Source of the DNA: Alkalibacterium sp.
GTDB taxonomy: Bacteria; Bacillota; Bacilli; Lactobacillales; Carnobacteriaceae_A
DNA: 64,000 nt
Assembly (NCBI GenBank): GCA_020832185.1
Contig: JAFIFE010000014.1
Location: 1 to 64,000 of the forward strand
Direction: 5' to 3'
Position numbers and translations under genes: made by a program. Below the pieces are notes generated by a model that saw nothing but the letters and a program-made list of their open reading frames with translations, was not told the DNA's origin and searched no databases. Of the stretch, positions 27,200-36,262 are shown piece after piece; positions within the stretch are counted from its first letter, which is position 1, and each line of letters starts with the position of its first letter.

Positions 27200-30100
27200 C
27201 TTTGACGCCACCGCCCTTTGTTCAAGTTAGTATTATCAGCCAGACTATTATCAATCCGGTCCATATTCTTTGAAATGATCGTTCCATCATCCAGAACCAT
27301 CATGTTATCTTTAGCCGCTATGATTTTGAGGTACTCAAGCATCTGATCAAATGCGGATGAATCGTTACTTGAATCAGATTGCCCTTGTGCGATTGGAATA
27401 CTACCGACTGCTCTAGCGCCCACATCAGGCATCTTGACCCTCTGCAGCGCTTTAGCTGCTGATCCAATCGTTCCTTTAAAACTGTCTTCAATTTTGCGTT
27501 CAGTTGCTGCTTCTTCCGCTTCAACACCGACGACCATTCCTTTCGGAAGCATTTCTCCAATTTCGTCTCTAAATACTCGAGAAGGAGAGCGTACTCCGAA
27601 TACGCCTTTGACTTTGTCGGTTATTCCTCCGAAGAACCCACCGACTTTCTCACCGATCCAACCACCCATGGAAGTAATCCCGTTCCATAATCCGCGAACA
27701 ATGTCTTTACCAGCACTCATTAAATCTACATTCATTGCTTCTTGAATGATGGCGGCTCCTATTTCATTTATTGCTCCTACTGCTTCATTAGCAAGCGAAG
27801 CAATCCCTTTTATCAGTTCCCAGATAAGCTCTATACCCGCAACTAGTAATCTAGGACCGTACTCCAGTATTTTCGCCAGAAGTTTAACCATCAATTCAAC
27901 ACCGCCCTGAATCAATGTAGGCAACATGGCGATTAGTCCATCCTTAAGAGCATGAATTAATTGTTTTCCTCGTTCTATAAAATCAGGTAAATGATTTCTG
28001 AAAGTCTGAATTAAAGACAGTAAAATATTCACTCCTGAAGATAACAGTTCCGGGAGAATGGCGATCAGTCCTGAGATAACGCTACTTAGAAATTGCTGAC
28101 CGACAGATATAAGCGTTGGTAAAAATCCTAAGAAGGCATCAATCAATGAACCTAATATCGTTATACCTACTTCAACAAGATAAGGTAGGACAGCACTTAG
28201 TCCATTTGCTAAGGACCGTATAGTTTCCATACCAAATTCAATAATTCCAGGAAGTTTTGATACAAATCCTTGAAGGAGTTGATTAATTATTTCCCCTGCT
28301 TTTTCTATAATGACTGGTCCGTTTTGCATAATACCGTCTAGAAAACCACCGATCATATCAATGCCTGTCCGAATCATATGAGGCACTAAAGCGGCCAAAC
28401 TAAGGACGAACTCTTCAAGTACCAATGCAGCGATATCCAGGACATCTGACAGTGAACTTGTCCCGTCCATCAGCCCTTTAAATGCTGTAATCAGTTCACC
28501 GACTATATCGTTGAAATAAGCACAGTTATTATAGAGATAGACGAACGCTCCGGCTAATAACCCTATGACACCTAAAACTAAGCCTATCGGGCTGAATAGA
28601 GCGCCTATGATACCTTTGAACAACCCCATGACACCACCGGCTTGAGAAATGGCAGAAGCCACACCGGTCACTGCTCCTTTAATGACTAAAAACTTATCAA
28701 TCATGAAGGCTCCGGCTAAAAGTAGAGGTCCAATGGCTCCGGCAATCAATGCGATTGTTCCAATTAACTTCTGTTGTTCTTCTGTCAAGTCGCCTACCCA
28801 TGCGATCATGTCTCTGAATAGATCGATGGCTCCGTTTATTGCGGGCAAGAAGGCCGTTCCTAATTCTGCTGCCACATCGATGATTTCAGCTTTTAATAAG
28901 CCCATCTTTGTCTTAGCATCCAGATTTTCTTCTGTATAGGCATCTAAGGCATCGCCTGACTGGTTATAAACCTCTGCAAGTAGTACCTGAGTCCGGATCT
29001 GGTTGTTCATTTCATCGTCTGCACCCATCAGACCCATTTCAACAGCCTTGTTTTTAACTGTTGTTGCATCTAACTGAATACCGAGACCTTGTAAACTCTT
29101 ATATTGACCAGTGATTGCTGAGCTCATAGCGTTAGTTACATCCTCAGCGCTGTGTGTGCCTGAGTTAAAGTTGGCCAGTGCTCCAGCAACGTGCATGAAT
29201 TCACCCGTCATTCCAGTCGCTTCTTCACGAGCAAATCCCATTGGTACTAGTAACGTTTATTCTCATGCTTTCCCATCGCATAAGACAGACTATATCATCA
29301 ACTCATAAAGTTGTTTACCGCTTCGAGTGGTAGCTTATCCTCCACCCTACTCCATTACTGGATAGTCGTTTGAGTTTCCTTGAAAGACCAATAGTGTTCA
29401 TATGCTTTATTCCATCTGCCTTTACATACATTAGATATAGGAGTAGCTCCGGCTTTAGGATACCCACTTGATCGCAAGTATCTAACAGCTTCAGATACAC
29501 TTTCAAAAACATGTAGTTCTTCTCTTGTTTCTAAATTGTGCATTGCTACTCTTTTTTTGTTCTTTTTGGCTTTAGCTATAGCTTTTTTCTTCTCATCGGA
29601 ACAAGGTACAGAGCTTATTTTAATCATTTTATCTCTGTATTCCTTATCGTTCGCCCACCGTTCTTTCAGTTTTTCGCTCCGGTTTCTAGACGCTTCGTCT
29701 GTGAAGTAGGCCTTCTTGTAACTTGAACGAGCAAATTCGTTATTCATCGGGTTTTCTCCCGGAGGAACAACGTTATATTCAGGGTTTATTAATTTAAAAT
29801 AAAACAATTCCCTCTCGTCCAACATTTCAGGCTCACATTCTTCGATGATAGAAAAAGCGAAGTTATGAATACCAAATGATCTAATGTCTTCGTACAATGG
29901 TAATCTTCTGAATTTAGCATCTTCTCTATGCCTTCCCCAACGTTTGTAGACATTTTTGCTTCTACCCACATACGTTCTACCATTGATAGTGTTTGTAATT
30001 TTGTAAATAGCAGATATTTTCTCCATTATTAGCAACTCCTGTATATAAGACTTGCTAATGGTGTAGCATATTACATTGATCTAAACTAGGCTTACCACTG

Positions 30101-30587
30101 GATTGCCCCGTGTTATGGAGGGTTTCCCAGTTAGCACTTTCATTAGCCGTCATTTCCTACGGTTACTGACGCCGAAAGCACACCCTTAAGCAATAAGGTT
30201 CAATAAATTTGCTTATGCTATCGCTAACATAAGGGACTTATTTTCAAAATCCTGTATACCACTGGCCATGGACCGCGCTTCTGCTTTAGTTGCTGGTGTC
30301 AGTTTCTGAAACTCTTTTATAAATTCATCTGACTGATCGGACATATTGCCAAACACCGTATAGTATTTTGCTTCTGTCGCTTCCAGGTCCATAGCCGCCT
30401 TACCCATTCCTGTAGCCATGGCCACAAGTGGAAGCGTGACATACTTGGTCATGTTCTTTCCGGCATCTTTCATTACACCGGATATGCTCTTTGCCATGCT
30501 TCCGACTTCTTTGTTAATGTCACTAATGCCGCCCATCGCTTTCGCCTTGTCCAGGTCAACATCAATGACGACTCTGCCATCTGACAT
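27196..30587 (-). CDS. Tape measure protein, interrupted by a group I intron (two exons)
   Basis: Exon 1 runs 30587-30249 (113 codons) and exon 2 runs 29253-27196. Joined they give about 798 aa. Across the junction the protein reads MASGIQD then LLVPMGFAREEATG, the continuous conserved segment of siphovirus tape measure proteins. The C-terminal part has many Gly/Leu/Ile-rich helices and a VRSPSRVFRDEIGEMLPKGM motif typical of tape measure ends. It sets tail length and chaperones genome entry. AAGGAGG precedes the start. Without splicing the frame ends 11 codons into the intron. Confidence 0.88.
29254..30248 (-). mobile_element. Group I intron in the tape measure gene
   Basis: A 995-nt insertion. 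The last exon-1 base is U (GAU) and the last intron base is G, as group I splicing requires. A P1 helix can form between exon AGGAU and intron GUCC (U-G at the splice site). The 5' core (30087-30130, minus strand) contains the P4-P6-like GGGAAACCC ... GGGGCAAUCCAGUGG. The 3' core contains GAUGAUAUAGUC (29288-29299), typical of P3/P7. A GIY-YIG endonuclease is encoded in a loop. Confidence 0.88.
29355..30026 (-). CDS. Intron-encoded GIY-YIG homing endonuclease
   Basis: A 223-aa homing endonuclease. The GIY-YIG domain spans about 5-95: IYKITNTINGRTYVG, catalytic Arg in VYKRWGRH, and a Glu within the LDERELFYF region. A middle basic linker and a NUMOD-type DNA-binding domain follow (VFESVSEAVRYLRS near 165-185). 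It cuts intronless tape measure alleles so that repair copies the intron in. ATG at 30026 follows AGGAG by 10 bp; an in-frame TTG lies 9 bp earlier. Confidence 0.88.
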   Translation of the reverse strand: MEKISAIYKITNTINGRTYVGRSKNVYKRWGRHREDAKFRRLPLYEDIRSFGIHNFAFSIIEECEPEMLDERELFYFKLINPEYNVVPPGENPMNNEFARSSYKKAYFTDEASRNRSEKLKERWANDKEYRDKMIKISSVPCSDEKKKAIAKAKKNKKRVAMHNLETREELHVFESVSEAVRYLRSSGYPKAGATPISNVCKGRWNKAYEHYWSFKETQTTIQ

Positions 30588-30590
30588 ACA

Positions 30591-31184
30591 TTACCTCCTT
30601 CCTTTTCGTCTGAGATTCTCTAGTGCTTTCAATGACTGTTTCTGACGCGCTTCTACCATTGCCGGCAGTTCGTAATACGCTTTTAACTTCAACAAGCGCT
30701 GCCGTTCTTTCTTTCCAACCTCTTTTTCTGTAGGTATGGACATGACCCGATATCCGATTGCTTTCATAATGGGAGAGTCTTCAGGTAAGTTATTAAAGAT
30801 GGCCATGAATTTATCCCAGTCCATCTTTCCCATTTCTTCCTGCAAGTCGATTCCGACCAATAAAAAAGAAGCGTATATACGCTCCCCGTCAATTAAATAA
30901 TCGATAACTGGCACTTGTTCTTGGTCGTTCGACTTATATTCCATGTAAGTGTCGAATATCTGTTTGACCACTGCATTCCTATCCGCTAGGTTAAACTTTG
31001 AATACTGTTTGTAGTCTTTGACTAATACCCTGAACATAACAATGACTTTCTCGTATTCTTGAAAGACGTCATTGTTATTAATATCGAAACACTTTAGAAG
31101 CGCATCAAACGTAAAGTTAATAGGTATTGTCAACCCTTCGTATTCAACTGTTTTTTCTTTTGGTCTCTGTAGTAGAGTAAACAT
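30591..31184 (-). CDS. Bacteriophage Gp15-family tail assembly protein
   Basis: A 197-aa protein with the Gp15 family pattern: an N-terminal TFDALLKCFDINND segment, and a later SFLLVGIDLQE and MDWDKFMAIFNNLPEDSPIMKAIGYR region. It sits between the smaller tail chaperone and the tape measure gene, where tail assembly chaperones always lie. Its start is in the same frame as the preceding gene, four codons after that gene's UAG stop, and has only a weak ribosome binding site (GAGTGG). Confidence 0.82.
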   Translation of the reverse strand: MFTLLQRPKEKTVEYEGLTIPINFTFDALLKCFDINNNDVFQEYEKVIVMFRVLVKDYKQYSKFNLADRNAVVKQIFDTYMEYKSNDQEQVPVIDYLIDGERIYASFLLVGIDLQEEMGKMDWDKFMAIFNNLPEDSPIMKAIGYRVMSIPTEKEVGKKERQRLLKLKAYYELPAMVEARQKQSLKALENLRRKGRR

Positions 31185-31193
31185 CGCACCACT

Positions 31194-31544
31194 CTATTCT
31201 GTATATTTTTTGACCTCTAGATCTTTCATATCATCAATCTTTGCATGTACTACTGGTATGATCTGTCGGAAGACGTCCATGATGACGTAGGTTGAGTTTC
31301 CGCATAATTCATATATTTCTTCTCCCGTTTTTTCTCCAAACAGCAAATTGAACAATTCTTTCGCTAATCCGCTTGCCTGTTCTATTGACTCCTTATCTTT
31401 CTCGACTGAAAGAGCGACCTTGCTTAAGTCTTCAAAGCCTTTCATAAAGTCCTTTATTTTCTGATCGGATAAATACATACGGTAAACTTTGTCGCCTATT
31501 TCAAACTCTTCGAATTCCTGTTTTAGTTTAATTTTATGTGCCAT
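31194..31544 (-). CDS. Phage tail assembly chaperone (116 aa)
   Basis: A small acidic protein: an N-terminal strand motif FEIGDKVYRMYLSD, then helices through FNLLFGEKTGEEIYELCGNST. Size, position (after the major tail protein, before Gp15 and the tape measure) and composition match gpG-type chaperones that coat the tape measure protein. It ends in UAG in frame with the following gene. Confidence 0.78.
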   Translation of the reverse strand: MAHKIKLKQEFEEFEIGDKVYRMYLSDQKIKDFMKGFEDLSKVALSVEKDKESIEQASGLAKELFNLLFGEKTGEEIYELCGNSTYVIMDVFRQIIPVVHAKIDDMKDLEVKKYTE

Positions 31545-31574
31545 GATTAGTTAGCCTCCTAATATAAGTAAAAA

Positions 31575-31596
31575 AGAGAACCTCGAAAGGTTCTCT
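31575..31596 (-). terminator. Intrinsic terminator after the major tail protein
   Basis: A 9-bp stem (AGAGAACCT / AGGTTCTCT) with a CGAA loop, followed on the minus strand by TTTTTTACTT. It partly stops transcription after an abundant structural gene and so lowers chaperone and tape measure expression. Confidence 0.85.
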
Positions 31597-31597
31597 C

Positions 31598-32056
31598 TTA
31601 GTCTTGTTCTGGTGTTGGTTCAGTTACAGCCGGTTTGCCGTTGATATGAATCTCAAAAGAGATATCTCCTTTTGTATTCGCATCTCCGCCAGGACCTTCA
31701 ATATTCGCAACTGTGCAGTTTCCAATAAGTTCAGCACCGTCAGGATAGATAATATGAAGCGTCCCTTTACGTCCGTTTCCTTTAGTGTGTTTAATTTTGT
31801 TATAGACTTTATTCTGGAAAGCATCATCATAATCGCGGTGTCCCCCAAAACTGAACGTCTCCTGTCCACCAGTTACGTCAGAAGACAAATCTCCTCCGTT
31901 ATTGTAATAAGCCGTCTGATCGACTTCATCGTTACCTGCTGGCTCCATAGATGAAATACCAGATCCAATCGCTAACCATTCACCAGTATCTTTTGCTGCA
32001 CCTTGTTCTTCGCTGAAGTTCATTTGATACCCAGCTTGAATTAAAAAGTTATCCAA
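31598..32056 (-). CDS. Major tail tube protein
   Basis: A 152-aa beta-rich protein with motifs of Firmicute tail tube proteins: GEWLAIGSGISSMEPAGNDE near the start, SFGGHRDYDDAFQNKVY in the middle, and a C-terminal NIEGPGGDANTKGDISFEIHINGKP. It follows the tail-completion genes and is followed by a terminator, as expected for a highly expressed tail tube gene. Confidence 0.87.
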   Translation of the reverse strand: MDNFLIQAGYQMNFSEEQGAAKDTGEWLAIGSGISSMEPAGNDEVDQTAYYNNGGDLSSDVTGGQETFSFGGHRDYDDAFQNKVYNKIKHTKGNGRKGTLHIIYPDGAELIGNCTVANIEGPGGDANTKGDISFEIHINGKPAVTEPTPEQD

Positions 32057-32063
32057 TTAGTCT

Positions 32064-32441
32064 TCACTCCTTTGTATAAGTCACTGCAAGCGCAGCGCTG
32101 TAAGTCCAACCGCCTTGTCTATCGCCATCGATATAATGCGGTTCGGTATATATTTCAATGTTTGATATGTTGTAACCATTCATAGTTATTGCGTTTTTTT
32201 CAAGATACTCAGCTATTTTCTGGACAGTCTCAGCTACTAACGGCTGATTTTTGTTCTTAGCCAACACTTGAAAGAGTCCATTCACTTCTCTGTTACCTTT
32301 GTAGTAGGTTGCTCCTCTACTCGACGGCATTGAAACCAGTGCAATAGATGAGTCTGGAAGTAACTGACTACTGACAATGTGAGTAAAGAGGTCCAATTCA
32401 CCTTCTAATACATCTGCTAATTGATCTAAAAATTCAAACAT
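32064..32441 (-). CDS. Minor capsid / tail terminator protein
   Basis: A 125-aa protein resembling the phage minor-capsid-3/tail-completion family: a long N-terminal helix, then alternating strands with NISNIEIYTEPHYIDGD and a terminal SAALAVTYTKE strand. It is the fourth of four connector genes between capsid and tail tube, the usual place of the tail terminator that caps the tube. Confidence 0.75.
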   Translation of the reverse strand: MFEFLDQLADVLEGELDLFTHIVSSQLLPDSSIALVSMPSSRGATYYKGNREVNGLFQVLAKNKNQPLVAETVQKIAEYLEKNAITMNGYNISNIEIYTEPHYIDGDRQGGWTYSAALAVTYTKE

Positions 32442-32445
32442 TTAC

Positions 32446-32784
32446 TCACATCCTATTTAGTAGTTTGATCCAGTCTCTTAAATACATCGCTTTCGCTTCT
32501 TCTGCCCACTTACCACGAGCGTTCGGGTTACGGTCCGTACTAAAATTGTATTGCGGGTTCCAGTACAGCTTTCGAGCATATGGAACATCCCAGATAATCT
32601 TTCCTTCGCCTATCCGACTTGATATAATCCCTGACTCTTCCAAATTGCCTGTATCTTTCGGTACAAAGCGATTAGAGTCTTTCAGGATCTGTTCATCTAG
32701 AATGTATTGCTTTCTTTTAGTGATGGCTTCAACCTTTCGAGAAACACCACTGAGATCAGATGTAACATTAACTTTAAAGCTCAT
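32446..32784 (-). CDS. Minor capsid protein (HK97 gp10-like connector)
   Basis: A 112-aa protein resembling the minor capsid protein 2 family. The motif RFVPKDTGNLEESG is diagnostic for the gp10-like head-tail connector fold, and YARKLYW continues the family pattern. Its ATG overlaps the preceding stop (ATGA). Confidence 0.82.
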   Translation of the reverse strand: MSFKVNVTSDLSGVSRKVEAITKRKQYILDEQILKDSNRFVPKDTGNLEESGIISSRIGEGKIIWDVPYARKLYWNPQYNFSTDRNPNARGKWAEEAKAMYLRDWIKLLNRM

Positions 32785-33104
32785 TCTAAACTCACTTCCA
32801 GATGATGGAGCTTGCTTTCATCGTGGAATAAATGGACTTCCTTTACGTGCATTTGAGATCCGTTGAAAGTTACTCGACCATTCTTATGGAACCGGCATTC
32901 ATCAGAATTGACCGCATCCCAGAAGAGGGTTGTCTGAGCGATTATGTCCTGTCCGTTCGCTGTCTTAATGCGCTTAGATTTCGATTCAAGTCGAACATGC
33001 TTCACATCAATCGGATCATGATAAATGTCTCCATGCCGTCCGCTCTCGTAATCCTCATAGGTTATCTCATGTATCAGTAAGCTTTTTGGAATGGGCGCTA
33101 CCAT
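32781..33104 (-). CDS. Minor capsid protein (head completion)
   Basis: A 107-aa protein matching the minor-capsid-1 family: the early strand LIHEITYEDYESG, an ITEAN-type variant KTANGQDIIAQTTLFWDA, and CRFHKNGRVTFNG. It acts between the connector and the tail terminator as a head-closure component. It overlaps its neighbours by a few bases on each side. Confidence 0.78.
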   Translation of the reverse strand: MVAPIPKSLLIHEITYEDYESGRHGDIYHDPIDVKHVRLESKSKRIKTANGQDIIAQTTLFWDAVNSDECRFHKNGRVTFNGSQMHVKEVHLFHDESKLHHLEVSLE

Positions 33105-33469
33105 ACACCAACACCTCTGTATAACAAGCCCGTAGGGAACAACACCATCTTCAAGTCCGGATGGTATTGTGAATCAGAGGATTTGTTTTCAGTACCTTGA
33201 CTCTTTGAAAAAGCCCCAATACTAAAGCCTCCACCAGAAGAGTTCAGTCTGTGGTTCACACCATGAACGTCTAAATACTCAGCTTGCATACAGATAGCTT
33301 TTTTAACGTATTTCAAGCGTCTTTCGTCCAGTGTCGATAAATCATCCACCTTGTACTCTATGAAGCTGTAAACGTCTTTTTCAGCCTGTTTAGAAAGGGA
33401 GTCAAACCCAGAAGATTCTAGGCTGACTCCCTCATAAACATCCTTGTAGTAATTGTAATCAACTAACAT
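33098..33469 (-). CDS. Head-tail connector adaptor protein
   Basis: A 123-aa helical protein in the position of the gp6-like adaptor that binds under the portal. The stretch LSKQAEKDVYSFIEYKVDDL and the helix LKYVKKAICMQAEYL match the small adaptor pattern. The Gly-rich C-terminus (SSGGGFSIGAFSKSQG) is typical of Firmicute phage homologues. Confidence 0.72.
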   Translation of the reverse strand: MLVDYNYYKDVYEGVSLESSGFDSLSKQAEKDVYSFIEYKVDDLSTLDERRLKYVKKAICMQAEYLDVHGVNHRLNSSGGGFSIGAFSKSQGTENKSSDSQYHPDLKMVLFPTGLLYRGVGVW

Positions 33470-33476
33470 TAAGCAC

Positions 33477-33749
33477 CTACTTTCTAAGCAGGTCTAGTAA
33501 CTCTGCTTTCTTAATGGTTGCTTTATAATCCACTTCCAGCAGATCAGCAATGTGCTTCAACTCATCGACCGTCATGTTATCCGTCACAGCGATTAATGGT
33601 TCCTTGTGCTTGTTTGAATCGGTCATCAAGTACACGATTCGATCATCTTTTAAGTCGTATTCACTTTCAGCATGAGGAAAAGACTTGCCATTACGACAAA
33701 CCTTTCCGTCCACGCTGTCAGTGAAGTCTTTAATCGTTTTGAATTGCAT
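33477..33749 (-). CDS. Small phage structural-module protein with HeH/LEM-like C-terminus
   Basis: A 90-aa protein. The N-terminal half is beta-rich. The C-terminal 35 residues (MTVDELKHIADLLEVDYKATIKKAELLDLL) resemble a helix-extended-helix or Rho-N/LEM-like nucleic-acid-binding motif. It lies directly downstream of the capsid gene. It may be a capsid accessory protein; not certain. Confidence 0.65.
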   Translation of the reverse strand: MQFKTIKDFTDSVDGKVCRNGKSFPHAESEYDLKDDRIVYLMTDSNKHKEPLIAVTDNMTVDELKHIADLLEVDYKATIKKAELLDLLRK

Positions 33750-33766
33750 TTAAAGACCTCCTAGGT

Positions 33767-34720
33767 TTAGTCTGGTGCAGGCGCATCTGCTGGTCTAACC
33801 ACTGCAAATGATTCTTCGTTGGCAACCATAAATCCAATCATCATAGTAGCCTTAATTGCAGCCATGTCACGTTCAGCAAGGTTCAATGGGTTCCCGAATT
33901 CATCTTCAACAGTAGTTAAAGTAGATTCTGTTAGGATCTCGTACTCAATCCCTTGCAGTACTCCGTAGTGAGCAGCATCCCATTCACCAACAAACTCAGA
34001 TACGCTTGCTCCGTTAAATACATTCTTAGGAACATATGCAACAGGTAAACCAAGGATGTTGTCCACATCACCAGAAGTAGCAGAGTTGAAGATTGGTAAT
34101 CCGTTGTCATCTTTTGTTGCACGGTAAGCTCTGCGACGAGACCGAGTTGTTGCAATTCCGTTAGCATCTTTATCTTCGTCTTCCAGGAATCCCATAGCAT
34201 CGTTGATATCATCGTAAGCATTACCAGTTGCATTAACCACGTGTTCAGCACTTTCAGCAGCACTTAACAGAGAGAACGCCCACGGAGAATCTCCACCAGT
34301 AAACCCAGCTTCATCAATCTTTTTGTAGAATGCTTCAGTGATTTCCGGTCTCATTAACTCGAAGAAGTTTGTCACGCTGTAACGAAGGTTCTCTTTAGTC
34401 GTAGGGATGATAACAGCCAACTTGTGAGCACGCATTTCAGCTTTCACGAAACGAGGCTTGCTAGTGCGGATACGTTCCGCTTCATTTACCCAGTAGGCAC
34501 CTACACCAGTCATATAAGTGTATTCTTCAATCGGTTTAGTCATTGGAACAGCTTTAGCTAATTGCATCAAAGCAGAGCCTTGTTTCACTTCTGTATTGAT
34601 TTCTTCAGAGATGTTAGCTGGAATAGATCCTGTCTTAGCGTCCATCATAGTGACGTTATCTGGATCAAACTCCGGTGTAGCAAAAGTTTGCAAGTTCATT
34701 TTCATTAATCGTTTTGTCAT
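33767..34720 (-). CDS. Major capsid protein (HK97 fold)
   Basis: A 317-aa protein with the HK97-type pattern: a short N-terminal arm without a long delta domain, SALMQLAKAVPM followed by YWVNEAERIRTSKPRF (spine and E-loop region), KLAVIIPTTKENLRYS, and a C-terminal strand QGIEYEILTESTL. A separate scaffolding gene precedes it, which explains the short N-terminus. It forms the icosahedral shell. Confidence 0.92.
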   Translation of the reverse strand: MTKRLMKMNLQTFATPEFDPDNVTMMDAKTGSIPANISEEINTEVKQGSALMQLAKAVPMTKPIEEYTYMTGVGAYWVNEAERIRTSKPRFVKAEMRAHKLAVIIPTTKENLRYSVTNFFELMRPEITEAFYKKIDEAGFTGGDSPWAFSLLSAAESAEHVVNATGNAYDDINDAMGFLEDEDKDANGIATTRSRRRAYRATKDDNGLPIFNSATSGDVDNILGLPVAYVPKNVFNGASVSEFVGEWDAAHYGVLQGIEYEILTESTLTTVEDEFGNPLNLAERDMAAIKATMMIGFMVANEESFAVVRPADAPAPD

Positions 34721-34733
34721 TTATCATTCACTC

Positions 34734-35300
34734 CTATTTTTTAATTATTCTATGTGCGTTTAAATCTTTATTTGCAGCTGGTTTAGATTCATTTGTTCCC
34801 ACACCAGGATTACCCGTTTGTCCGAATCTAGGTTTGGTGGTTTTTTCTTCCGATGCAGCCGCTTCTTTGAATAGATACGGGTTTTCTTCTTTAACAGAAG
34901 TCAACTGATCGTCTAGCCCTTTAATTCCATCGTCTGACACTTCAACTTTTTCGAGATCGATTAAGGCCTTAGTTGCCTTATTGTTTAACGCCCCGTACTT
35001 AGTTAAAGCCAATTCCACTGCTGCATGCTTCCGGTCATTAGTACGTTGTACCTCAGAGTCTGCTAACTTCGTCTTATAGTCATCAATTTGTTTCTTTAAG
35101 TCTTCGTTAGAATTGTTAGACTTCTTGAGGTCATCCACTAATTCATTCGCTTTCTTTAAATCATCAACTTTGCTGTTATACACTTCTTTTGGTATCACAT
35201 TCTTCGGAGCTTCAGTGTTAAGTTCAGACTCTGCAGCTTCTAAATCTAAAACACCTGCATCATTCGTATGTTTTGCCAAAATATCTTTTATCCATTTCAT
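34734..35300 (-). CDS. Phage scaffolding protein
   Basis: A 188-aa acidic protein. The central 50-120 region is predicted coiled coil (KKANELVDDLKKSN, DYKTKLADSEVQRT). The conserved ALTKYGALNNKATKALIDLEKV segment and the basic C-terminus (NAHRIIKK) match the gp20-type scaffolding family. It lies 13 bp upstream of the capsid gene and directs procapsid assembly before removal. Confidence 0.88.
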   Translation of the reverse strand: MKWIKDILAKHTNDAGVLDLEAAESELNTEAPKNVIPKEVYNSKVDDLKKANELVDDLKKSNNSNEDLKKQIDDYKTKLADSEVQRTNDRKHAAVELALTKYGALNNKATKALIDLEKVEVSDDGIKGLDDQLTSVKEENPYLFKEAAASEEKTTKPRFGQTGNPGVGTNESKPAANKDLNAHRIIKK

Positions 35301-35443
35301 TACGTTATCCTCCTATAGCATTTATATAGCGGTAGCTTCCGCTGGTGGATTTGCCATATATAGTGACTGGCACACTGTTGAGACTTTTAAACTGTCGTTC
35401 TCCAGGACAATAAAAAGAGCCACAAGCTAGGCTTATGACTTAG

Positions 35444-35644
35444 TTACCATCGTTCGTTTGCTGTTGTTTCTTCAATATCTGCGTCTTCATACTCTAAATA
35501 AGTGCTTCCATCTGTCCGCTTGCTTTCACTTTTAATACATTCTTCCTTCAGTCGTTCTGCATCTTCTTTGGTTGTAGCAACTGCGTATAAATCTACAGGA
35601 GTATAGTAATCTCCTGTCTCACCCCAAATTAAGTACAATTTCAT
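35444..35644 (-). CDS. Small phage hypothetical protein (66 aa)
   Basis: It begins MKLYLIWGETGDYY. The start at 35644 is chosen for AAGGAG 8-9 bp upstream; the ATG at 35653 is too close to it. The fold appears alpha/beta, with strand IWGETGDYYTPVDLYAVATT then an acidic helix, similar to small proteins found beside phage head genes. Function unknown. A weak GGCTC stem with a T run follows at about 35405-35436. Confidence 0.6.
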   Translation of the reverse strand: MKLYLIWGETGDYYTPVDLYAVATTKEDAERLKEECIKSESKRTDGSTYLEYEDADIEETTANERW

Positions 35645-35767
35645 TCCATTCACTCCTTAATTGATAACACTCAATACAAGCGAGATACGGCATCTTTCAG
35701 CATGGGATCACTCTCCTATTCTTCGGTTAGTATGTTGTCCGAATAGTCCACTGTCTCACCTCCATAA

Positions 35768-36052
35768 CTATCTAATAAAACTGAAGTCGTTTTCTTTCAA
35801 CAGTTGGTACAACACTAATCCTACTCGATTCGCCATATCTTCTTCGTGGTCGTTATATCCAGCTTCTACGAACAAGGCATGAGTCAACTCATGAATAAAT
35901 GTTTTATTGTGCATCTGTTCTTCTAAGTTGCTGTCTAACTGGATCAAAGATTTTTTATACTGGATAGCCCCGAAACAATCATCAGAGCCGGCTAAATCGT
36001 CCACTATCTCGACTGTGTATGTCGTTCCGCCAACTTTTACCTCATTCTTCAT
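35768..36052 (-). CDS. Small HExxH metallopeptidase-like protein (94 aa)
   Basis: A compact protein with the zinc motif HELTHALF at about residues 54-61, preceded by the strand KKSLIQLD and followed by a helix containing DMANRVG that could supply the third ligand. The pattern resembles ImmA/IrrE-like minimal metallopeptidases, but it lies in the head gene cluster, not beside the repressor. It has no HTH or signal peptide. It could cleave a structural or host protein. This is distinct from the ImmA-like protein at 54328-54762. Confidence 0.72.
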   Translation of the reverse strand: MKNEVKVGGTTYTVEIVDDLAGSDDCFGAIQYKKSLIQLDSNLEEQMHNKTFIHELTHALFVEAGYNDHEEDMANRVGLVLYQLLKENDFSFIR

Positions 36053-36066
36053 ATCTATACTCCTCT

Positions 36067-36249
36067 TTACTCATTACTTTCATCTGGAGGCTTACATTCT
36101 TTAATGCGGAAATACCGTTTTGGATGTGCTTTAACATCATTCAAAAAGTTAAACGCCCATTGTTCATTTTGAAAGAAATTAATGAGACTCATTTTTAATT
36201 TAAAGTAAAAAGTGTGTTTAATTTCAACGTATGCTTTCTCATTTTCCAT
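36067..36249 (-). CDS. Small phage hypothetical protein (60 aa)
   Basis: A short basic/aromatic protein with AAGGAG 8 bp before the ATG. It lies between the minor head protein and the metallopeptidase gene. No family recognised and no membrane segment. Confidence 0.55.
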   Translation of the reverse strand: MENEKAYVEIKHTFYFKLKMSLINFFQNEQWAFNFLNDVKAHPKRYFRIKECKPPDESNE

Positions 36250-36262
36250 CTAAACCACTCCT

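Noticed and set aside
27196-30587. Tape measure gene broken by a frameshift or decay
   Set aside because: Removing 29254-30248 restores a continuous, conserved reading frame, and the insert has group I intron features and an endonuclease gene.
30591-31544. Programmed frameshift fusing the two tail chaperones
   Set aside because: The two frames are identical in phase, so a single -1 or +1 shift could not join them. Only stop read-through or reinitiation fits.
35654-35767. Two mini-ORFs (10-11 codons) with ribosome-binding-like sequences between the metallopeptidase and the 66-aa gene
   Set aside because: Too short to support as genes without conservation data; mentioned only as the content of this gap.
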